The notes beneath the pieces were generated by a model, which saw only the letters and a program-made list of their open reading frames with translations, was not told where the DNA came from and did no database searches. A DNA stretch of 64,000 nucleotides, from the NCBI RefSeq assembly GCF_000721265.1, contig NZ_JOFZ01000002.1, forward strand, positions 445,666 to 509,665. The letters run 5' to 3'. This DNA is from Streptomyces sp. NRRL F-5126. GTDB taxonomy: Bacteria > Actinomycetota > Actinomycetes > Streptomycetales > Streptomycetaceae. A program made the position numbers and the translations under genes. Below, in pieces: positions 32,598-42,147 of the stretch (its first letter is position 1; each line of letters begins with the position of its first letter).

Positions 32598-33227
32598 CTA
32601 TCCCGCCGTCAGCCGGGGCGCGGGCAAGGGAGCCACGCGGCGGTCGACGTAGGAGACGATGTCCTCGCCGCCCTCGTACAGCCCTGCGATGCACTCCTCC
32701 CAGCGGGCGACCAGGCCCGGCTCGGTGTGGCGCACCGCCCCGTCGAGCAGACCCTGCTGCGTGTACCGCACCTCGTAGAGCACCCCGCCGCCCAGCGTGA
32801 CGACCTCCGGCAGCGAGCGGACGGCTTCCAGGGGCCGCACCTTCTCCGCGCCGACGACCCGGACCGGCGAGCCGCTCTCGCCCTGGACCCGCAGGGCGTG
32901 CAGCTCCCACTGGAGGTACGGCGTCAGTGGTTCCTCCACGACCCGCACCCGGTGGAAAACGCTGCCCCGCGCCCTGTCCTCGCGCGCGATCCGCTCCCAG
33001 CGATCCCGCTTCTCCCCGTGCAGCCGCAGCGCCTCCTGCCAGTCACCGCGCCGGAACGCGTCCCAACTGGGGGAGGGGCCCTCCTCGAACTGCTGCCGAC
33101 GCTCCAGCTTCCAGCTGTCCCGGCCGGTCACCTCACCGTCGCGCAGCCGGAAGTCGCGCCGGTACGCCTCGGTCGTCAGCCGCTCGCCCGTCGCGTCTTC
33201 CAGGTCCAGGTCACCGGGATCAGGCAT
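32598..33227 (-). CDS. DUF6879 family protein
   Basis: A 209-residue protein ending in the DUF6879 pattern: RRQQFEEGPSPSWDAFRRGDW, then RGSVFHRVRVVEEPLTPYLQWELHAL and YVDRR near the C-terminus. Function unknown; relatives often lie beside Scr1-type HTH genes. The ATG at 33227 overlaps the preceding small gene by 8 bp. The STAND gene begins about 90 bp further on, so the three form a likely operon. Confidence 0.8.
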   Translation of the reverse strand: MPDPGDLDLEDATGERLTTEAYRRDFRLRDGEVTGRDSWKLERRQQFEEGPSPSWDAFRRGDWQEALRLHGEKRDRWERIAREDRARGSVFHRVRVVEEPLTPYLQWELHALRVQGESGSPVRVVGAEKVRPLEAVRSLPEVVTLGGGVLYEVRYTQQGLLDGAVRHTEPGLVARWEECIAGLYEGGEDIVSYVDRRVAPLPAPRLTAG

Positions 33228-33489
33228 CGGCGATGTCCTGCTTCGCTGCCCGCAGCGTGCGCCCGGGGATGACGACCAGACGTTCGTCCTCCGCGATCGT
33301 GGCATCGGCGGGTAGGCGCGCGGCGTAGGCGTCCGTCAGATCACGGCCGATGACGGCGATGTCACCGTTGCCCAGTTCCCAGATGTCCGGGCAGCCGTCC
33401 CTGTCCTCGGTGACCTCCAGCGCCTGCGGCGACTTCCCCAGCCGGCGCCGGAACGAAGCAGCCGGATCGGCCTCCCACACACGAGCCAT
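33220..33489 (-). CDS. Small hypothetical protein paired with DUF6879
   Basis: An 89-residue acidic protein: MARVWEADPAASFRRRLGKSP, then ALEVTEDRDGCPDIWELGNG, DIAVIGRDLTDAYAARLP and VVIPGRTLRAAKQDIADA. ATG 33489 follows an AAAGGTGG ribosome site; an earlier in-frame start at 33621 would run through a palindromic operator-like region. No known domain is recognised. The 8-bp overlap with the DUF6879 gene suggests a functional pair. Confidence 0.75.
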   Translation of the reverse strand: MARVWEADPAASFRRRLGKSPQALEVTEDRDGCPDIWELGNGDIAVIGRDLTDAYAARLPADATIAEDERLVVIPGRTLRAAKQDIADA

Positions 33490-33602
33490 GCGCCCACCTT
33501 TCCAGGTGTTCACGGACAGATACCCGCAGTCATCCCGTGGAGGAGTGTACGGAGCGTGTCCGTCTGCTCTCAACGACTCTTCCGGCCATCCCCGCGATCG
33601 GC

Positions 33603-33668
33603 GCCCTAAGGCCCCCGGCACGGGGCCTTAGGGCCGTACGCGGGGCAGCGCCCGGCGCCTAAGGCGTC
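33603..33668. promoter_or_regulatory. Cluster of CCTAAGG palindromes in a divergent intergenic region
   Basis: A perfect 13-bp inverted repeat (33603-33615 GCCCTAAGGCCCC with 33622-33634 GGGGCCTTAGGGC) is followed by a third, isolated near-palindrome CGCCTAAGGCG at about 33657-33667. The region lies between a minus-strand gene starting at 33489 and a plus-strand gene starting at 33773, so these are better read as operators than as a terminator. Confidence 0.5.
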
Positions 33669-33772
33669 CGGGCGCCGCCAAGATGCGGAAGTCGCCCGAT
33701 GCGGCAGGGGTACCTCGGCGACGAGGGTGGAGGCGTCAACAGGACGACCGCACCAGCACCCAGGAGAACCCG

Positions 33773-33946
33773 ATGATCGCGTACGACGTGCAGAAGGCCC
33801 ACCACGCCGACCTGCTCCGCGAGGCCGCCGCCGGGCGCCTGGCCCGGCAGGCCAAGGAGGCCCGCAAGGCGGCGGCCCGCGAGCGAGTCCATGACACCGG
33901 GCGGCGGGTGAGGCCGCTGCAGCAGCTGTTCGACCACGCGGCATGA
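33773..33946 (+). CDS. Small Arg/Ala-rich protein coupled to the LAL regulator
   Basis: A 57-residue basic protein (MIAYDVQKAHHADLLREAAAG, LARQAKEARKAAARERVHDTG, RRVRPLQQLFDHAA), predicted to be one long helix. AGGAG lies seven bases before ATG 33773. Its stop overlaps the ATG of the large LuxR-type regulator (ATGA, 33943-33946), so translation is coupled. No family recognised. Confidence 0.7.
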   Translation: MIAYDVQKAHHADLLREAAAGRLARQAKEARKAAARERVHDTGRRVRPLQQLFDHAA

Positions 33947-36900
33947 GTGGCGGGGCCGGTGTGCGGGCCCCGGAGGCGGACGCCTGTGCGATGCTCGGGC
34001 CTGTGGAGAGCAGATCCGTCAGCCCGGTGTTCGTCGGCAGGGCACGAGAGATGGCGGCCCTACGGCAGGCCCTGGCCGACGCGGCCGCCGGAGAGCCGCA
34101 GGCCGTGCTCGTCGGCGGAGAGGCCGGGGTCGGCAAGACCCGCCTCGTGGAGGAACTCGCCGACGCGGCCTGCGAGCGTGACGCGGTCGTCGTCACCGGC
34201 GGATGCGTCGAGATCGGCGCGGAGGGCCTGCCCTTCGCGCCCTTCTCCACCGCGCTGCGCTCCCTGCGCCGCCGCCTGCCCGGCGAACTCGCCGCCGCGG
34301 CCGACGGGCAGGAGAACGAGCTCTCGCGGATCCTGCCTGAGCTGGGCGCGCCGAGCCCCGACGCGCTCGAACAGGACGGCACTGCCCGGTTGTTCGAGCT
34401 GACGGCGCGGCTGCTCGAGCGCGTCGCCGCCGACCGCACGGTCGTCCTCGTCATCGAGGACCTGCACTGGGCCGACGCCTCCACCCGCCACCTGCTTGCC
34501 TACCTCTTCCGTGCGTTGCGCCGCGGCCGGCTCCTCGTCATCGCCACCTACCGGTCCGACGACATCCACCGCCGCCACCCCCTGCGGCCGCTCCTCGCCG
34601 AACTCGACAGGCTGCGCTCACTGCGCCACGTCGACCTGGAGCGCTTCACCCGCGCCGAGGTGCATCGCCAGCTCACCGGCATCCGGGCCGCGGAACCGGA
34701 CGCCGTGCTCGTCGACCGGATCTTCCGTCGCTCCGACGGCAACGCGTTCTTCGTCGAGGAACTGTCCTGCTCCTACGACGAGGGCTGCGCCTGCGGCATG
34801 ACCGACTCGCTGCGCGACCTGCTGCTCGTGCGCGTCGAACGACTGCCCGAGGACACCCAGCGCGTGGTGAGGTTCGCGGCGGAGGGCGGCACCACTGTCG
34901 AGTACCCCCTGCTGCTCGCCGTCGCCGAACTGGCCGAGGACGATCTCATAGCGGCGCTGCGCCTCGCCGTCGGCGCGAACGTCCTGCTGCCCACCGCGGA
35001 CGGTGACGGCTACCGCTTCCGCCACTCGCTGGTGCGCGAGGCCGTCAGCGACGACCTGCTGCCCGGCGAGCGCTCCCGCCTCAACCGGCGCTACGCGCAG
35101 GCCCTTGAGGCCGACCCCTCCCTCGTGCGGGCGGACGAGCGCACGACGCGGCTGGCCAGCCACTGGTACAGCGCGCACGACCGGGCCAAAGCGCTGCCCG
35201 CCGTGCTCCTCGCCGCCGTCGAGGCACGCCGCCGCTCCGCGCACGCCGAGCGGCTGCGGCTGTTGGAACGCGCGCTCGAACTGTGGGACGAGACGCCCGA
35301 CGCGGTGCGCGCCGGGCTGCGGCCCATCGACCGCGTCGACGTGTACCCGGCGTGCGGCACCGCCACCGACGGCTCCCACGCGGACGGGCACCCGGACGCG
35401 CCCGCCGGCCCCCTGCGCCACATCGACCTCCTCGCGGAGATCGTCGTCGCCGCCAGGCTCAGCGGCGACAGGGAACGTGCCCTCGCCGTCGCGAAGAAGG
35501 CCCTGCGCGTGCTGGAGGACGAGCACGACGCGCTGCGCTCCGCGTGGTTCTGGCTCCAGCGCTCGAACCTCGTGCAGGACCTCGACCGCGGCGACGGCCG
35601 GCACGAACTCGATGTGGCGGAGGAACTGACGCGCGGCCTGCCGCCTTCCGCCGTGCACGCCGAGGTGCACAGCAGGTCCGCGACCTGGGGCGCGCTGCAC
35701 AGGCCGGGGCCCCAGGCGCTCGCCGCGGCCGACCGAGCCGTCGAGTACGCACGCCTCGTCGGCGCCGGGTACACCGAACTCCAGGCCCGGCTCACCCGCG
35801 GCTGGCTGGTCGCCGACGCCGGTGGCGTCGAGGAGGGCCTCGCCGAGATGTACGAGGTGCGCGACCGCGCGAAGGCGCTCGGCGCCGCCGAGCTGACCGG
35901 CCGTGTCGCCACCAACCTGCCCTCCACGCTGGAGAGCGTCGGCCGATCGCAGGAGGCGGTGGCCGCCGCCGAGGCGGGGATCGAGGCGACCCGCTCGCTC
36001 GGCCTCGCCCACCAGGAGGCGTGGACGCGCGCCAACATGGCGCGGTCCCTGTTCTCCCTCGGCCGCTGGGACGAGATGGCGGCCTTGCTCGACGCCGTCG
36101 GCGAGGACGGGGACACCCCCAAGGTGCGCGGCTCGTTCGCGATGTACCGCGCGGAACTCGCCCTCGCCCGCGGCGACCTCGACGAGGCGCGGCGCCAGGC
36201 CGACCGGGCGCGGGCCGCCTTCGGCGTCCACGACCCGCAGCCGCAGCACTTCATTCAGCCCGCGCGCCTCGCCATGACCGTCGCCGGGCGGCGCGGCGAC
36301 ATCGCCGCCGCACGTGCGGAGTTCGAACGGGTCTCGGCCGGCGGATTCGGCCTCGGAACGCAGCGCTACGTACTGCCCCTGCTCGTCGCGGCCGCCGCGA
36401 TCGAGGCCGACCACCGCGGCAGGCCCGAGGCGGAGGACGGACGCGCCGCCGTCCTCGAAGCGATCGGCGCGCACGCGAAGCGGATGCCGACAGCGGTCCC
36501 CGTGTGGGAGGCGCATGCCCTGATGCTCGAGGCGGAGCGCGCGCGTGCCTGCGGCGACCCCGCGCCCCGCCTGTGGGCTCGTACCACCCACGCGTTCACC
36601 GAGCTGAGCCGGCCCTACGAGCTGGCCCGCGCCCGGATGCGGTGGGCGGGCGCGCTGCTCGAGTCGCACGCCGACCGCGAGGAAGTCGCGGCGCTGCTCG
36701 GCGAGGCGCACACCACGGCGACGGCACTCGGTGCGCGGCCCCTCGCCGAGGACGTGGCGCTCCTCGCGTCCCGGGCGCGCATCACGCTGGGCGCGCCGAG
36801 CGCCGCGGCCCAGGCACCGGACTCGCCGGGGCTCTCACTCGGCCTGACGCCACGGGAACACGACGTGCTGCGCCTGGTCGCCGACGGGCTGAGCAACCGC

Positions 36901-37032
36901 AGGATCGCGGAGGAGCTGTACATCTCGCCGAAGACGGCGAGCGTGCACGTCTCCAACATCCTCGCGAAACTCGGCGTAGCGGGCCGCACGGAGGCCGCGG
37001 CGACGGCCCACCGGCTGGGCCTGTTCACCTGA
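33943..37032 (+). CDS. LAL-type transcriptional regulator (AAA ATPase + LuxR HTH)
   Basis: A 1029-residue regulator of the large ATP-binding LuxR family. The N-terminal AAA_16 module begins FVGRAREMAALRQAL, with Walker A GGEAGVGKT at 58-66 and Walker B VVLVIEDLHWAD near 168. A long TPR-like helical middle follows, and a C-terminal LuxR HTH from about 967 (LTPREHDVLRLVADGLSNRRIAEELYIS then KTASVHVSNILAKLGV). Near the ATPase end is a cysteine cluster: C276, C282, C284 in SCSYDEGCACG. The target genes and the effector are not visible. The start overlaps the small gene before it. Confidence 0.94.
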   Translation: MSGGAGVRAPEADACAMLGPVESRSVSPVFVGRAREMAALRQALADAAAGEPQAVLVGGEAGVGKTRLVEELADAACERDAVVVTGGCVEIGAEGLPFAPFSTALRSLRRRLPGELAAAADGQENELSRILPELGAPSPDALEQDGTARLFELTARLLERVAADRTVVLVIEDLHWADASTRHLLAYLFRALRRGRLLVIATYRSDDIHRRHPLRPLLAELDRLRSLRHVDLERFTRAEVHRQLTGIRAAEPDAVLVDRIFRRSDGNAFFVEELSCSYDEGCACGMTDSLRDLLLVRVERLPEDTQRVVRFAAEGGTTVEYPLLLAVAELAEDDLIAALRLAVGANVLLPTADGDGYRFRHSLVREAVSDDLLPGERSRLNRRYAQALEADPSLVRADERTTRLASHWYSAHDRAKALPAVLLAAVEARRRSAHAERLRLLERALELWDETPDAVRAGLRPIDRVDVYPACGTATDGSHADGHPDAPAGPLRHIDLLAEIVVAARLSGDRERALAVAKKALRVLEDEHDALRSAWFWLQRSNLVQDLDRGDGRHELDVAEELTRGLPPSAVHAEVHSRSATWGALHRPGPQALAAADRAVEYARLVGAGYTELQARLTRGWLVADAGGVEEGLAEMYEVRDRAKALGAAELTGRVATNLPSTLESVGRSQEAVAAAEAGIEATRSLGLAHQEAWTRANMARSLFSLGRWDEMAALLDAVGEDGDTPKVRGSFAMYRAELALARGDLDEARRQADRARAAFGVHDPQPQHFIQPARLAMTVAGRRGDIAAARAEFERVSAGGFGLGTQRYVLPLLVAAAAIEADHRGRPEAEDGRAAVLEAIGAHAKRMPTAVPVWEAHALMLEAERARACGDPAPRLWARTTHAFTELSRPYELARARMRWAGALLESHADREEVAALLGEAHTTATALGARPLAEDVALLASRARITLGAPSAAAQAPDSPGLSLGLTPREHDVLRLVADGLSNRRIAEELYISPKTASVHVSNILAKLGVAGRTEAAATAHRLGLFT

Positions 37033-37454
37033 CCGCCCGCCGCGCCGGGACGTACGCCAGGGCCCGCGGGCGGCACACCGCACCGCGGCGCCCGCGTGCG
37101 GTGTGGGACGGGGGCGTCCAACCGGCGGCACGCCCGCGGAGACCCCCGGCAGGCGCGGCGCGTGGACGTGTGCCGGGCCCGCGCCCCCCCGCAGGCGGGA
37201 GCGGTCGCGCCGGTGACGCCCGCGCGCGCCCGTCGCGGCGCCGGTGCGCGGCGGGGTGCGGGTCAGTGGCCGCCGGTGGGCGGGCGCGGGGCCCGGCGTC
37301 CGCCGCAGGTCGCGTCGGGGATGCCCGACTGTCGGGCCCGCCCGCGGCCTCGCGGTGCCGGTGCGCGGCATGGCGCCGGACAGCGCCCACCGCGGCCGGC
37401 GCGCCCGCGGGCGTGCGCCCGCACACAGCCGTGGTGCCGCGCGGCCGGTCGCGG
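37033..37454. other. 422-bp GC-rich gap after the LAL regulator
   Basis: No gene seen. It begins with a hairpin (37074-37083 CACACCGCAC with 37096-37105) that may end the LAL transcript. The rest is very GC-rich with short repeats of GGTGCGCGGC-like sequence. Open frames here look compositional. Confidence 0.6.
37074..37105 (+). terminator. Hairpin after the LAL regulator gene
   Basis: Ten perfect base pairs with a GC-rich 12-nt loop, 42 bp past the stop. No T tract, as is common for Streptomyces terminators. Confidence 0.5.
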
Positions 37455-37646
37455 CTACGACTCGGCCTCGGCCTCGTCCTCCTCCGCCTGCACCCGGCGG
37501 ATCGTGACCTTGCCGGACGCCAGGTCTATCGGGCCGCGCCCCGGGTCCGCGCCCTCCACGTCCACACGGGTCAGCTCCAGCCGTTTCTGCTCCTCGGCCG
37601 TGTGCTTGCGGCCCGGTGCGAAGAGGCTCTCGATCATGTTGAACAC
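37455..37646 (-). CDS. DUF6191-like small protein
   Basis: A 63-residue protein: MIESLFAPGRKHTAEEQKRLEL, then DPGRGPIDLASGKVTIRR and an acidic Glu/Ala tail. The pattern fits a small family widespread in streptomycetes (DUF6191); function unknown. GTG 37646 is chosen with a GGAAGG ribosome site; ATG 37637 three codons later is the alternative. It lies 25 bp after the sugar-dehydrogenase lipoprotein gene. Confidence 0.75.
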   Translation of the reverse strand: MFNMIESLFAPGRKHTAEEQKRLELTRVDVEGADPGRGPIDLASGKVTIRRVQAEEDEAEAES

Positions 37647-37671
37647 GGCCCGCCCGCCTTCCGCTCCCCGC

Positions 37672-38835
37672 TCAGCGCACCTCAAGCAGGAGGATCCTGT
37701 CGTCCCCCGGCTTCGGCTTGCCGCGCGTATCGGTGTTGCTGGTCACCAGCCACATCCTGTTGCCTCCGGCCGAGAGCACCGTACGCAGGCGGCCGTATTT
37801 CCCACTCAAGAACGCCTGGGGGGCCGCAGCGGATTCCCGTCCGTCCAGAGGGATGCGCCACAGCCGCTCGCCGCGCAGGGACGCCATCCACACCGAGCCG
37901 GCCACGTACGCGATGCCGCTCGGCGACGCCTCGTCCGTGTGCCACTGCTCCACGGGGTCGGTGAACCCCGGCTTGTGACCCTTGCCCTCGATCTTCGGCC
38001 AGCCGTAGTTCTTCCCCGGTTCGATCAGGTTCAGCTCGTCCCAGGTGTCCTGACCGAACTCGGACGCCCAGAGCCGCCCGGCCCTGTCCCAGGTGAGGCC
38101 CTGCACGTTGCGGTGGCCGAGGTCGTAGACCACCGAGCCCTTGAACGGGTTGCCCGGCGCGGGCGAACCGTCCGGCTTCATGCGCAGGATCTTGCCGCCG
38201 AGCGACTTCCTGTCCTGCGAAAGCCCGCTGTGGCCCGACTCGCCCGTCCCGGCGTAGAGCATCCCGTCGGGGCCGAACGCGATCCGCCCGCCGTTGTGGA
38301 TGAACCCCTTGGGGATGCCCCGCAGGATGGTGTCGGGCGCGCCCAGCTGCTCCCCGGCGGGCTTGCGCGGGTCGTAGGTCATGCGGGCGATGCGGTTGTC
38401 GGACTGCGTGGTGAAGTACGCGTAGACCAGGTGGTCCGAGGAGAACGACGGCGACAGCGCGATGCCGAGCAGCCCGCCCTCGCCGGCGGGCGACACCCCG
38501 GACACCGCGCCCACTTCGGTCTTGCGGCCGTTCTTGACGTCCACGTGCGTGATCGTGCCCTCGTCGCGCGAGGACACCAGCAGGTTGCCATCCGGTAGCT
38601 CCGCCAGGCCCCACGGCGACTTCAGGTTCTCGGTCACCGTGGAGAGGACCTTCACCGACCCCTTCGCCGGCGGCACGCTCGGCGACGCCGAGGGCGCCGT
38701 GGAGGGCGACGACGTGTGGCTCGGAGGCGCGGTGCCCGCGCCAGGCCCACCGGTGCCGTCGCCCGGCCCGCCGCACCCGGCGGCCAGGAGGATCACGGTC
38801 GCGGTCGCGGCCGTCCACACTGCGGTACGTCGCAC
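37672..38835 (-). CDS. PQQ-dependent sugar dehydrogenase family lipoprotein (GSDH)
   Basis: A 387-residue six-bladed beta-propeller of the glucose/sorbosone dehydrogenase family. The signal peptide ends in lipobox LAAGC (about residues 17-21), followed by a Ser/Thr/Pro linker, so it should be a surface lipoprotein. Family features are NLKSPWGLAELPDGNLLVSSRD, EGGLLGIALSPSF, HNGGRIAFGPDGMLYAGTGE, GHRNVQGLTWD and the Gly/Asn-rich YGWPKIEG. PQQ binding is inferred from the family; streptomycete members may have lost oxidase activity. It follows serA after a strong terminator. Confidence 0.9.
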   Translation of the reverse strand: MRRTAVWTAATATVILLAAGCGGPGDGTGGPGAGTAPPSHTSSPSTAPSASPSVPPAKGSVKVLSTVTENLKSPWGLAELPDGNLLVSSRDEGTITHVDVKNGRKTEVGAVSGVSPAGEGGLLGIALSPSFSSDHLVYAYFTTQSDNRIARMTYDPRKPAGEQLGAPDTILRGIPKGFIHNGGRIAFGPDGMLYAGTGESGHSGLSQDRKSLGGKILRMKPDGSPAPGNPFKGSVVYDLGHRNVQGLTWDRAGRLWASEFGQDTWDELNLIEPGKNYGWPKIEGKGHKPGFTDPVEQWHTDEASPSGIAYVAGSVWMASLRGERLWRIPLDGRESAAAPQAFLSGKYGRLRTVLSAGGNRMWLVTSNTDTRGKPKPGDDRILLLEVR

Positions 38836-38979
38836 GGCTGGCCCACCCTTTCCGGCAGCGGACGGTGACGGCGCTGGTGCCGGTCACGCCCTCCTACTGT
38901 CGCCCACGAACCCGTCCGCCCGCAGCCTCCGCGCGTACCAGGGACCCGAACGGACTCACCGAAGCGTGCCCGAGAACGG

Positions 38980-39013
38980 CTGAGGGGCCCGGCGCGATCG
39001 CCGGGCCCCTCAG
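38980..39013 (-). terminator. serA terminator
   Basis: Perfect 15-bp stem (38980-38994 CTGAGGGGCCCGGCG with 38999-39013), loop CGAT, starting 8 bp beyond the serA stop on the minus strand. No T run. Confidence 0.8.
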
Positions 39014-39021
39014 CACCGGGG

Positions 39022-40614
39022 TCAGTCCGTCAGGTTGACCGAACGCGCCGACGCCGCGCCGATCTCCTCCGAGATCTCCGTCAGCACCGGCTGCGGCACG
39101 TTGTCGTCGACCGTGAGCACGACCAGCGCCTCGCCGCCCTCCTCGGCGCGCGACACCTGCATGCCCGCGATGTTGAGCCCGGCCTCGCCGAGGATCCGGC
39201 CCACCGTGCCGACGATGCCGGGACGGTCCTCGTAGCGCAGCACCACCATGTGGTCGGCCAGCGCGACATCCACGTCGTACTCGCCGATGGCGACGACCTT
39301 CAGCAGGTGCTTCGGGCCCGCCAGCGTGCCGGAGACCGCGACCTCCTCGCCACCCGCCAGCGTGCCGCGCACCGTCACCACGTTGCGGTGGTTCGGCGAC
39401 TCGCTCGACGTGGTCAGCCGCACCTCGACGCCACGCTCCTGCGCGAACAGCGGCGCGTTCACGTAGCTCACCGTCTCCGCGACGACGTCCTCGAACACAC
39501 CCTTGAGGGCGGACAGTTCGAGCACCTTCACGTCGTGCTGCGTGATCTCGCCGCACACCTCGACATCGAGCCTCACGGCGACCTCGCCCGCCAGCGCCGT
39601 GAAGATCCGGCCGAGCTTCTCCGCGAGCGGCAGCCCCGGGCGCACGTCCTCGGCGATCACGCCGCCCTGGACGTTGACCGCGTCGGGCACGAGCTCACCC
39701 GCGAGCGCGAGGCGCACGGACTTCGCGACCGAGACGCCCGCCTTCTCCTGCGCCTCGCCCGTCGAGGCGCCGAGGTGCGGCGTCGCCACGACCTGGTCGA
39801 ACTGGAACAGGGGGGAGTCCGTGCAGGGCTCCTTCGAGTACACGTCGAGGCCGGCCGCCGCGACCCGGCCCTCCTTGAGGGCCGACGCCAGCGCCTCCTC
39901 CTCGACGATGCCGCCCCGCGCCGCGTTCACGATGCGCACCGTCGGCTTGACCTTGTGCAGCGCCTCGTCGCCGATCAGGCCGATCGTCTCCGGGGTCTTC
40001 GGCAGGTGCACCGTGATGAAGTCGGAGGCCTCGAGCAGCTCGTCGAGGCTGAGGAGCTTGACACCCATCTGCGCGGCACGCGCGGGCTGCACGTACGGGT
40101 CGTACGCCACGACCCGCATCCCGAACGCGGCCATGCGCTGCGCCACCAGCACGCCGATGCGGCCGAGGCCGACGACGCCGAGCGTCTTCTCGCTCAGCTC
40201 GACACCCGTGTACTTCGAGCGCTTCCACTCGCCGTTCTTGAGCGCGGCGTCGGCCTGCGGGATGTTGCGCGCGGTGGAGATCAGCAGACCGCACGCCAGC
40301 TCGGCGGCGGTCACGATGTTGGACGTCGGCGCGTTGACGACCATGACGCCCGCCTTGGTGGCGGCCGCGACGTCCACGTTGTCGAGTCCGACGCCGGCCC
40401 TGGCGACGACCCTCAGCTTGTTCGCCGCGGCCACGGCCTCGGCGTCCACCTTCGTGGCCGAGCGGATCAGGATCGCGTCGACGTCGGCGATCGCGGACAG
40501 CAGTTCGGCGCGGTCGGCGCCGTTGCAGTGCCGGATCTCGAAGTCGGGGCCCAGCGCGTCGACGGTGGCGGGCGACAGCTCTTCGGCGATGAGTACGACG
40601 GGTTTGGCGGTCAC
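39022..40614 (-). CDS. serA: D-3-phosphoglycerate dehydrogenase
   Basis: First enzyme of serine biosynthesis, oxidising 3-phosphoglycerate with NAD+; 530 residues, the length of the long actinobacterial type. The NAD fold is in TLGVVGLGRIGVLVAQRM. Catalytic residues are in VNAARGGIVEEEAL (Arg), DVYSKEP (Glu) and ATPHLGAS (His). An intervening ASB domain and a C-terminal ACT domain (YEDRPGIVGTVGRILGEAGLNIAG) suggest serine feedback. GTG 40614 gives VTAKPVVLIAEELSP and follows GAGGA; the ATG at 40635 is less likely. Confidence 0.96.
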   Translation of the reverse strand: MTAKPVVLIAEELSPATVDALGPDFEIRHCNGADRAELLSAIADVDAILIRSATKVDAEAVAAANKLRVVARAGVGLDNVDVAAATKAGVMVVNAPTSNIVTAAELACGLLISTARNIPQADAALKNGEWKRSKYTGVELSEKTLGVVGLGRIGVLVAQRMAAFGMRVVAYDPYVQPARAAQMGVKLLSLDELLEASDFITVHLPKTPETIGLIGDEALHKVKPTVRIVNAARGGIVEEEALASALKEGRVAAAGLDVYSKEPCTDSPLFQFDQVVATPHLGASTGEAQEKAGVSVAKSVRLALAGELVPDAVNVQGGVIAEDVRPGLPLAEKLGRIFTALAGEVAVRLDVEVCGEITQHDVKVLELSALKGVFEDVVAETVSYVNAPLFAQERGVEVRLTTSSESPNHRNVVTVRGTLAGGEEVAVSGTLAGPKHLLKVVAIGEYDVDVALADHMVVLRYEDRPGIVGTVGRILGEAGLNIAGMQVSRAEEGGEALVVLTVDDNVPQPVLTEISEEIGAASARSVNLTD

Positions 40615-40926
40615 GTGTGTCCTCACAAGTCCCATTGCGGACGGCCGTTCCAGCGGCCGCAGGCGGTGGAGGGGTGCCGGGGGCGTGATGGCGCAGGCAT
40701 GACCGTCCCGGATCATGGCTGCACGCCCTCGTCCGCGTGGAAGACGCACGACGCTGTGGGCCCGACGCGTGTGTGATGAGTCTAGTGCTGTTGCCCGGTG
40801 GCTCTACCCACCCGAGCGGAAGGATCACTCATACGTGCAAGCGGCATGTACGGCTCGGCGCCTGCGTCTTCGGCGCGGGGCCGCGCGCCGCCGTTTTGCG
40901 GCGTAGCGCGGCCCCGCGCGCGTGGC
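40615..40926. other. 312-bp gap between ilvC and serA
   Basis: Contains the ilvC terminator at its right end and presumably the serA promoter and leader near 40620-40800. No ORF, riboswitch or leader peptide recognised. Confidence 0.6.
40873..40919 (-). terminator. ilvC terminator
   Basis: A 14-bp GC-rich stem (40873-40886 with 40906-40919) around an inner CGCCG-TTTTG-CGGCG hairpin, starting 7 bp after the ilvC stop. It separates ilvC transcription from serA. Confidence 0.8.
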
Positions 40927-42018
<1,092 letters not shown>

Positions 42019-42064
42019 TCACCGTACGGCGGGAACGCCGGCGGTGGACGTCGGGTCTCGCCAT

Positions 42065-42097
42065 GCGGGCGGGGAGGAGGGCGGCGCCCCCGCCCGC
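42065..42097 (-). terminator. Hairpin in the ilvN-ilvC gap
   Basis: GCGGGCGGGG (42065-42074) pairs perfectly with 42088-42097 around a G-rich loop. It could weaken ilvBN readthrough into ilvC or mark a processing site. No T run. Confidence 0.4.
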
Positions 42098-42147
42098 CGG
42101 GTGGGCCGTGCCGCACCCGCCGCCGGGCCTTGTGGGCCGGTGGCGGG

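Noticed and set aside
33603..33634. Reading the CCTAAGG inverted repeat as a transcription terminator
   Set aside because: It lies between divergent genes, so no transcript should end there; operator function fits better.
39250..40776. 508-codon plus-strand open frame over serA
   Set aside because: Antisense shadow of serA; no domain and no ribosome site.
42065..42097. A firm terminator separating ilvN from ilvC
   Set aside because: The stem is only 10 bp with a G-rich loop and no T run; kept as a weak candidate rather than evidence of separate operons.
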